Shown here: positions 58,106 through 64,000 of the stretch, in pieces | Position numbering within the stretch: the first letter of the stretch is position 1 | Layout of the letters: each line of letters opens with the position of its first letter | NCBI GenBank assembly: GCA_002914845.1 | Contig: JXTC01000063.1 | Location: forward strand, 38,092 to 102,091 | Source: Trema orientale | Lineage: Eukaryota > Streptophyta > Magnoliopsida > Rosales > Cannabaceae | Length of the DNA stretch: 64,000 bases | Direction: 5' to 3' | The notes under the pieces: model-generated | What the model was told of the DNA's origin: nothing | The model's database searches: none | The model's input: the letters and a program-made list of their open reading frames with translations, nothing else | Made by a program: the position numbers and the translations under genes

Positions 58106-58512
58106 TATATATATAAGAGATTTCTATTAGATAGTATTCAACTAAATGCCATTTTCCAAATTAAAAAAAAAAACCATTTGTTCATCTCTTTGTACTTTTT
58201 TTTATTGCGTCTTGATGCCTCTTTAATTATAGAGGACAACAAGATATAGTGAAGATTTTGGGGGTAAAACAAACTTTAAATTAGTCCAAAACTTAAAAAA
58301 ACAAATAAATTCTAACTTCACTTAAATTACTTAAAATTAAAAAAATAGGATATAAAATTTTAGGATATTTTCAATATTAAAACTTTTTTTTTCATCTTTT
58401 AATTTAATTTCAAAAGGTTTGGAATTGTAAATTGGCCTACTAAGGGATCAAGTCGTGTGTGGCAATATGGTAAACTCAAGATTTAATTTCGAGAGATTAT
58501 AGTGTATGACTA
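58106..58512 (+). repeat. Diverged segmental duplication, copy 1
   Basis: Matches 59066-59465 over about 400 bp in the same order: GAGATTTCTATT, CATTTGTTCATCTCTTT, GAGGACAACAAGATATAGTG, GGTAAAACAAACT, GTGTGTGGCAATATGGTAAA, TTTAATTTCGAGAGATTA. The end carries a faint tRNA-like box pair. Confidence 0.7.
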
Positions 58513-58840
58513 TTTTCAAAAATACCTTAATTGGATGTACTTTTTTTAAAAAATTTTATGGAGACCTCTTCTTTTAATAAATAAGGAGACAAAAAACTGC
58601 CTCCTCCTCTCCCTCCGAGATATTCAAGGATTGACATCACCTAACTATTTCACCCATCTTTCTTCATACTTAGAAAGTCAAACCCCACACATAAATCTTT
58701 TGTATTTGTGCTATATTTTTTGCCCTATTATTGTTAAAAATTTGCCTCTTTTTGTATTTGAGTGTTAGTTTTGGTAATTAAGACTTTGTTAATAATATAT
58801 ATATATATATACACACATATTCCTCCATATATATATATGT

Positions 58841-59064
58841 GGGAGCTAGTACAAAAGGAATTTTTTTAATTCCCTATCGATAGAGAATTCAATTTTGACT
58901 GTTAGATTTCAATCTGACAGTTACAATAATAAATGCTATAATTTAATTCACATTGAAAATTATTTTAATCCATTTAATTGTAACCATTAGACTGAAATCT
59001 AAAGGTCAAAATTGATTTTCTTATCAATATAGAATGGAAAAAAATCCTTGTTGTACTAGTTCCC
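58841..59064. mobile_element. Hairpin MITE in a (TA)n tract
   Basis: About 95 bp at each end are inverted copies: GGGAGCTAGTACAAAAGGAA and its partner TTGTACTAGTTCCC, then TTTTGACTGTTAGATTTCA and its complement. TATATA lies on both sides, consistent with insertion at TA. No coding capacity. Confidence 0.65.
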
Positions 59065-59065
59065 T

Positions 59066-59465
59066 ATATATATGTGTATATGAGATTTCTATTCTTTAGA
59101 TAGCATTCAACCAACTACCATTTTCCATATATGAAAAAGAGGGAAAAAAAAAAAAAAGCCATTTGTTCATCTCTTTATACTTTTCTTTTTTCGCGTCCGA
59201 ATACCTATTCGATTATAAAGGACAATAAGATGTAGTGGAAATTTTGAGAGTAAAACAAACTATAAATTAGTTTAAAACTAAAAAAAAAAAAAAAAAAAAA
59301 AAACTAGCTTCACTAATATTTTCAATACTAAAATTTATTTCTTTTTTTTTTTCACTTTTTAATTTAATTACAAGCGGTCTTAAGCTATAAATGAGCTTAC
59401 TATATGACCAAGTGGTGTGTGGTAATGTGGTAAACTCAGGGTTTAATTTCGAGAAATTACGGTAC
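59066..59465 (+). repeat. Diverged segmental duplication, copy 2
   Basis: Partner of 58106-58512, about 960 bp downstream. The hairpin MITE abuts this copy. Confidence 0.7.
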
Positions 59466-59944
59466 ACAAAAATAGAAATAGGAAAATAAATCAGGCCTAT
59501 GAATCAATGTTATTTAAAAAAAATATAATATATATACATGTCACTTTAAAAATTTATTTGAAGAATATGTTGTAGTGCAATTGATCTTTTATAATTGCTA
59601 AAATTCAAAAGTAGTCAACAGAAGTAAAATAGAAAATTAAATTATGATTTAAAAAGTCAAAAAAGAAAACAAAATTCCAAATAAATTGAAAATTTAGGTG
59701 CAGTTTGATAATGCTTTTGTTTTTTGTTTTTTAAAAAAAAAATAAAACAAAAATACTTTTTCTTATTTTGTCTTTTTATTTTTAAAAATAAAAAAGTGTT
59801 AGGTAACTAATATTTTTTGTTCTTTATTTTTTAAATAAAAAATAAAAACATGTTTAATAACCATTGCTAACTATTACTTTTTACTTTCAGAAGTGAAAAT
59901 TAAAAGAATTAAGGTTAGAAGATCTAATTAAAAAAATCATAGTG

Positions 59945-59985
<41 letters not shown>

Positions 59986-61382
59986 AATAGTGGTATTTTT
60001 CTAAATAATTAAAGTGGTATTTTGAAAATTGAAACTTTAAAAAATGATATTTTCTAAATAAATTGGGAAGTTGAGAAAACATTTACCATTTTTTAAAGTT
60101 TTAGTTTGAAACGTACCATTTAAAAAATTTTTGTTTCGAAAATATCGCTATTAAAATATTTGAAAAAATATCACTTTTATAATAGACACAAACGAGAGAG
60201 AAAGTGATGAAAGAGAAGAATATTAGGAGAGACGGTGACGAGAGTGTAAAGAAATTTGAATTTTGATATTAGTCTTTCTAAAATATGATTTAAAAAAATA
60301 GTACGAAATTTTTGTTTTCAAAATTTTAAAAATTTTATTTTTGAATTAAAAAAATAAAAAACAAAAGTAGTTTTACCACACATGTTTTTGAAAAAAATAT
60401 TTCCATGTTTTTTAATAAAAAACAAAAAACTGTTTAAATAACTGTTAAAAAACTTTAAAAAAATGTTCTCGCTAACGCACACGTCAGTTATTGTCTTGCT
60501 GAGATAGCAATTGACAAATGCTAGGCCTGCTTTTAATAATTAAAAAATAATTCTATTTCAGGTATATATTTAGTGTTTTTGATTAATTTTCAGTATTTTT
60601 CATAAAAGCCTTTATTGTACCGACAGTTTAAATCCTAGATCTGTATTTTTGAAGCAGGAAATAATTTATTTTAATTTTTTTGTTGATTTATATATTTTTC
60701 TAAATATTTTAAAGGGATAGAATCACTTTTATACATTACATTTTAATACTTTGTTCAATTAGAATTATACTTTGTGTTTTGGTTATTATTAACATTGACT
60801 CTTAGATTTAAAATCTATTACAATTTTATGCCTGACACTAATTTAGAATAATTAATTTAACAAGATGTTTTAATAAATTTATATTCTGATCAGTTTTTAT
60901 ATTATTTATTTTTAATTTTTTAAATAGCATCTTGTAAATTAAATTAAATCCTGGGTATGTCTTTTTTAAGTAGGAAATAAGTTACTTTAATTTTTTTTAT
61001 TGATTTATATATTTTTCCACATATTTTAAAATAGTGTCCTAGCAAAAGAGAAATTAGGTTAAATATGCATCACAATAGGCATATTTTGGGCCCTATGCTT
61101 CCCTGAATAATAATCTGAAAAATATGCATATATCCACCTGAAATGTCACTTCTACCCTTAATATTTGGTTTACAGTGTATATGCATCTCTTCTCCTCTTT
61201 AACCTAGCTGAATTTCGTCATTCTCTGGATCTCATCCTCCCTCTATATCGTCACAATCTTTCCTCTAATCTCATTCCTCAAGTTATCACACTGTCTAAGG
61301 AGCTGTTTGAAGAAAAGGATAAACGTTGAAAAACAGAAAAAAGAAGAAGAGAGCGGGAAGACGGACGAAGCAAATCCGTAAA
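59466..61382. other. AT-rich DNA upstream of the Mutator-like gene
   Basis: 59695-60480 is a very AT-rich region with roughly inverted ends (TTTGATAATGCTTTTGTTTTTTG against its loose complement near 60415), perhaps a MITE. A (GA)n tract is at 59949-59984. 61030-61380 is more complex (GGCATATTTTGGGCCCTATGC) and probably contains the promoter, leader and possibly the terminal repeat of the Mutator-like element; its outer edge was not found. Confidence 0.4.
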
Positions 61383-64000
61383 ATGGGTATGTAATTAATG
61401 TGTTCAAATGTTATGGGTACTGTTTGAAATAGTTTTTAAGTAAGTTTCGATATGTTAGGAGCATAATTTAGACAATAAAAGTTGTTTTCCGGGAATATCT
61501 GCAAAATTCTGGAAAAATACAACTCGGGGGCACGATTATCGTCGAATTTTCGATTATATTTCGATTACATTTTTTCGATTCATTTCGATGAATTTTCGAT
61601 GAATTTCGATGTTTTTCGATCAAGTTTTTTTGATGATTTTCGATTATTTTCGAGGATATTTCGACTTAATTTCGAGGAGTTTCGATGAATTTCGAGCCTT
61701 TTTCGACTAAAATTCGATGGTAGGTCAAAATTTTTCCATTACGAATTTTATGATTTATTTGTTGATTTTGTATACCAGATGAATCTAATTTCTGTTTTAT
61801 ATGCAGGGTCACGTTTCAACATCATAGTTTTGTATAACGGTGAATGGACGTTTTCGTCAGAGAAAATATTATGGTCTTATATTGCTAAAGAAAGTAAGGC
61901 CATGGGTGTTTGGAAGGGTATTTCTTTTGTGACCCTTTTAGATAAGCTGTATGAGGTGATTGGAGTTGATAAAAATCGTTTTGATTTAGAACTTAAGGTT
62001 GTTTATAAATGTGGCGGTGGAGATGGTATTCCTATTCCTCCAACGAAGATTAGTACTGATAGTGACCTACAAATTTGGCTTGAGGAGATGTCTTATTCTA
62101 TTCAGCACCGTACTCCTTTATGTGTGTCCATTTTACCGAAGTTGTGTCCGTTGGGTGAGGGTTGCAGTCAAAATGCTTCATTTGTGTCTGAAACAGGTGC
62201 AGAGAAAATAGACATCGAAGAGGTAGATCCAACTCCACCAGCAGTGGCAATGTGTCCTCCAGAAGTATGTATAAGGGATGATAATGACAATTACTATGAT
62301 TGGGGTTTTGGTGCGGAAAACATGCGTCCAGAAGAGTTAAAGGAACACTTTGGTGATAGTGTTAACTTAAACACCAATGACGATGGTTTGAGCAGAGCAA
62401 TTAATGAGAAGAGACCTGCAACGAACAGGACGAGATTGCCGTTAAGTATACCTGAACGAGGAGAGTCAAGTAAAGTTCTTAAGACTCCAGGAACAATAGC
62501 AGGGACTTCTAGTAGTCGAGTGCGTAGAGTAAGAATAGTAGATAATGCATTGAAGTTGAGTGCTCCCTTGTTTTCGGAGGGAGAATTGCCAGAGAGAACC
62601 CCTAACAACTTGTCAGCTGGATCTTCCAATTCAGTGAAAATCGTGATCGGCCAACTATTTGAGAATAAGGAAGACTTGAAACTGAAGTTGCACTTGCATG
62701 CAATGAAGTCCAATTTTGAGTTCAAGGTGAAGAAATCAGGCAAAGATTGTTGGTTTATAACATGTATAGACGACAATTGTATGTGGCGGTTGCGAGCGAG
62801 AAAAGTGGACCAGTCTGACATGTTTGAGGTGCGAAGATATGTTCCTGAACACACATGTTCGTTAGCAATAAGGCATAAGGACAACAGACAAGCGGCACCA
62901 TGGGTTATTGGACATTGCATTAAGAGAAAATACACAAATCCGAGCAACCCTAATTATGCCCCTCGATCAATAATCGACGATTTTTCTAAAGACTATGGGA
63001 TTAACATGACATATGAAAAGGCATGGAGATGTAGGGAAAAAGCACTTGTGTATGTCAGGGGAACAGTGGATGGTTCATACCAAAAGCTACCTTCTTACCT
63101 ATTTATGTTAGAGAAGACTAATCCGGGAACAGTAACTCATTTAGAGACCGATGAGATGGGACGTTTTAAGTATTTATTCATGTCATTGGGTGCATCTATT
63201 CGGGGCTTTAGAGCAGCATGCCGTCCTGTGCTGTGTGTGGATGGATCTTTCTTGAAAACAAATTGTGGAGGGACCATGTTGGCTGCTATTGCACAAGATG
63301 CGAACAGGCAGTTATATCCTGTTGCATTTGGAGCAGTTGACTCAGAGAATAACGACTCCTGGATGTATTTTATCATGAAACTAAAGGAAGCAATTGGAGA
63401 CGTTGAGAACTTGGTATTCGTATCTGACCGACACCCAAGTATTGCGAATGCATTGTCCACTGTGTTCCCTGAAGCACATCACGGAGCTTGCATACATCAT
63501 ATTGGTATGAATATCCAAGCAAAATTCAAGACTGATCATTGCCACAGTGAATACTTCTTGGCAGCAAAATCCTATAGGATGAGTGACTTTCTTCATCATT
63601 TTGAGAAGATCAGGGTCAAGGACGAAGCCATTGCTACTTATTTAGAAGAAATAGGCATTGAGAAATGGAGCCGTGCAAACTTTTCTGTCCTTCGTTACAA
63701 TATCATGACAAGTAATAACGCTGAGAGCTTTAACAACACGAGTAGAGATGCAGGGAAGTATCCCATCACAACATTGGCTGAGTTTCTGAGGTATACACTT
63801 CAAAATTGGTTCTTTGAAAGGCGAACATTGGCAATGGAATCCAATAAACCGTTAGCAAAAAAGATTGAAACGAAATTGGAGAACCGTATTGAGGCTGCGA
63901 AGACTTTGATTGTTCAGCCCCTCAGCCATTATGAGTTTTATGTCATGGACGGTGGTAGAGATGGTCAAGTTAACTTACAGACAAAGACTTGCAGTTGTAG
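61383..64000 (+). CDS. Mutator-like (MULE) transposase, apparently intact, runs off the window
   Basis: Cut-and-paste DNA transposase. The first coding exon is four bases (ATG G, 61383-61386, donor GTATGT); exon 2 starts at 61807 after ATGCAG and stays open to the last base, at least 732 residues. The protein begins MGSRFNIIVLYNGEWTF. A PB1-like domain spans about 4-110. After a linker, a zinc-finger DNA-binding domain lies at about 278-350 (VIGQLFENKEDLKLKL, CWFITC, C-MWRLRA, HTC). The D-D-E core follows: D480 in CVDGSFLKTN, D542 in SDRHPS, E641 in NNAESFNN, with the C563-x2-H566 motif CIHH. At 730-732, CSC starts a SWIM zinc finger. No stop or frame break was seen. PB1 plus MULE also occurs in domesticated MUSTANG-B genes, so a domesticated gene is possible; terminal repeats would decide. 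Confidence 0.9.
61541..61720 (+). repeat. Helically phased TTCGA boxes in the MULE intron
   Basis: Sixteen CGA cores in 180 bp, nearly all as TTCGA. Steps between them are mostly 10 or 11 bp (61586, 61597, 61607, 61617, then 61641, 61651, 61662, 61673, 61683, 61693, 61704, 61715), with one 24-bp step where a TTTGATG variant sits. The spacers differ, so the phasing is more regular than the sequence between. Confidence 0.85.

Noticed and set aside
59267-59467. 66-codon frame with a poly-Phe run
   Set aside because: Produced by a long A/T run in the duplicated repeat.
61482-61688. 68-codon frame
   Set aside because: It only translates the TTCGA repeat in the intron of the Mutator-like gene.

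Overview
The window is nuclear DNA of a flowering plant, most likely a eudicot; the species cannot be told from sequence alone. Evidence: AT-rich intergenic DNA, GT..AG introns, three host genes whose proteins match known plant families along their whole length, Ty1/copia and Ty3/gypsy remains, Mutator-like transposon genes and many hairpin-type MITEs. No operon, ribosome-binding-site or phage signal was seen.

Host genes. (1) Minus strand, 1.2-3.1 kb: a CIA2/CIL-type CCT-domain regulator of chloroplast import genes; its last short exon was not found. (2) Plus strand, 27.3-31.6 kb: a complete six-exon gene for a triple-KH RNA-binding protein of the PEPPER type, 486 residues. (3) Plus strand, 48.2-50.9 kb: a complete three-exon MIF/D-dopachrome-tautomerase-like gene of the MDL2 type, 115 residues. 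(4) Minus strand near 26 kb: a possible small membrane-anchored protein with a TATA box, tentative. The three firm genes have unrelated functions.

Transposons. A fairly young Ty1/copia relic (about 8.2-13.8 kb), an older copia relic (37.4-41.2 kb), a copia-like LTR standing alone (21.3-22.5 kb) and a Ty3/gypsy fragment (53.9-55.1 kb), all fossils. The right edge (61.4 kb to the end) carries an apparently undamaged Mutator-like transposase gene with a four-base first coding exon, a PB1-like N-terminus, a zinc-finger DNA-binding domain and the D-D-E core; it runs off the window. An older Mutator-like remnant lies at 44.8-46.5 kb.

Non-coding repeats. Three MITE-like families each occur three times in the window; two have 8-9 bp target duplications and very long inverted arms, as in Mutator-type MITEs. 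There are two large tandem fields (a 74-bp minisatellite at 20.7-22.6 kb and a degenerate GGTATCC-rich field at 33.7-36.1 kb), a 3.2-kb structure with inverted tRNA-like, T-rich arms around the minisatellite, several tRNA-like SINE heads, and TTCGA boxes spaced about 10.5 bp apart in the intron of the Mutator-like gene. No convincing new multi-gene system was found. The most unusual signals are the helically phased TTCGA boxes, the 3.2-kb fold-back structure and the short-palindrome tandem fields.
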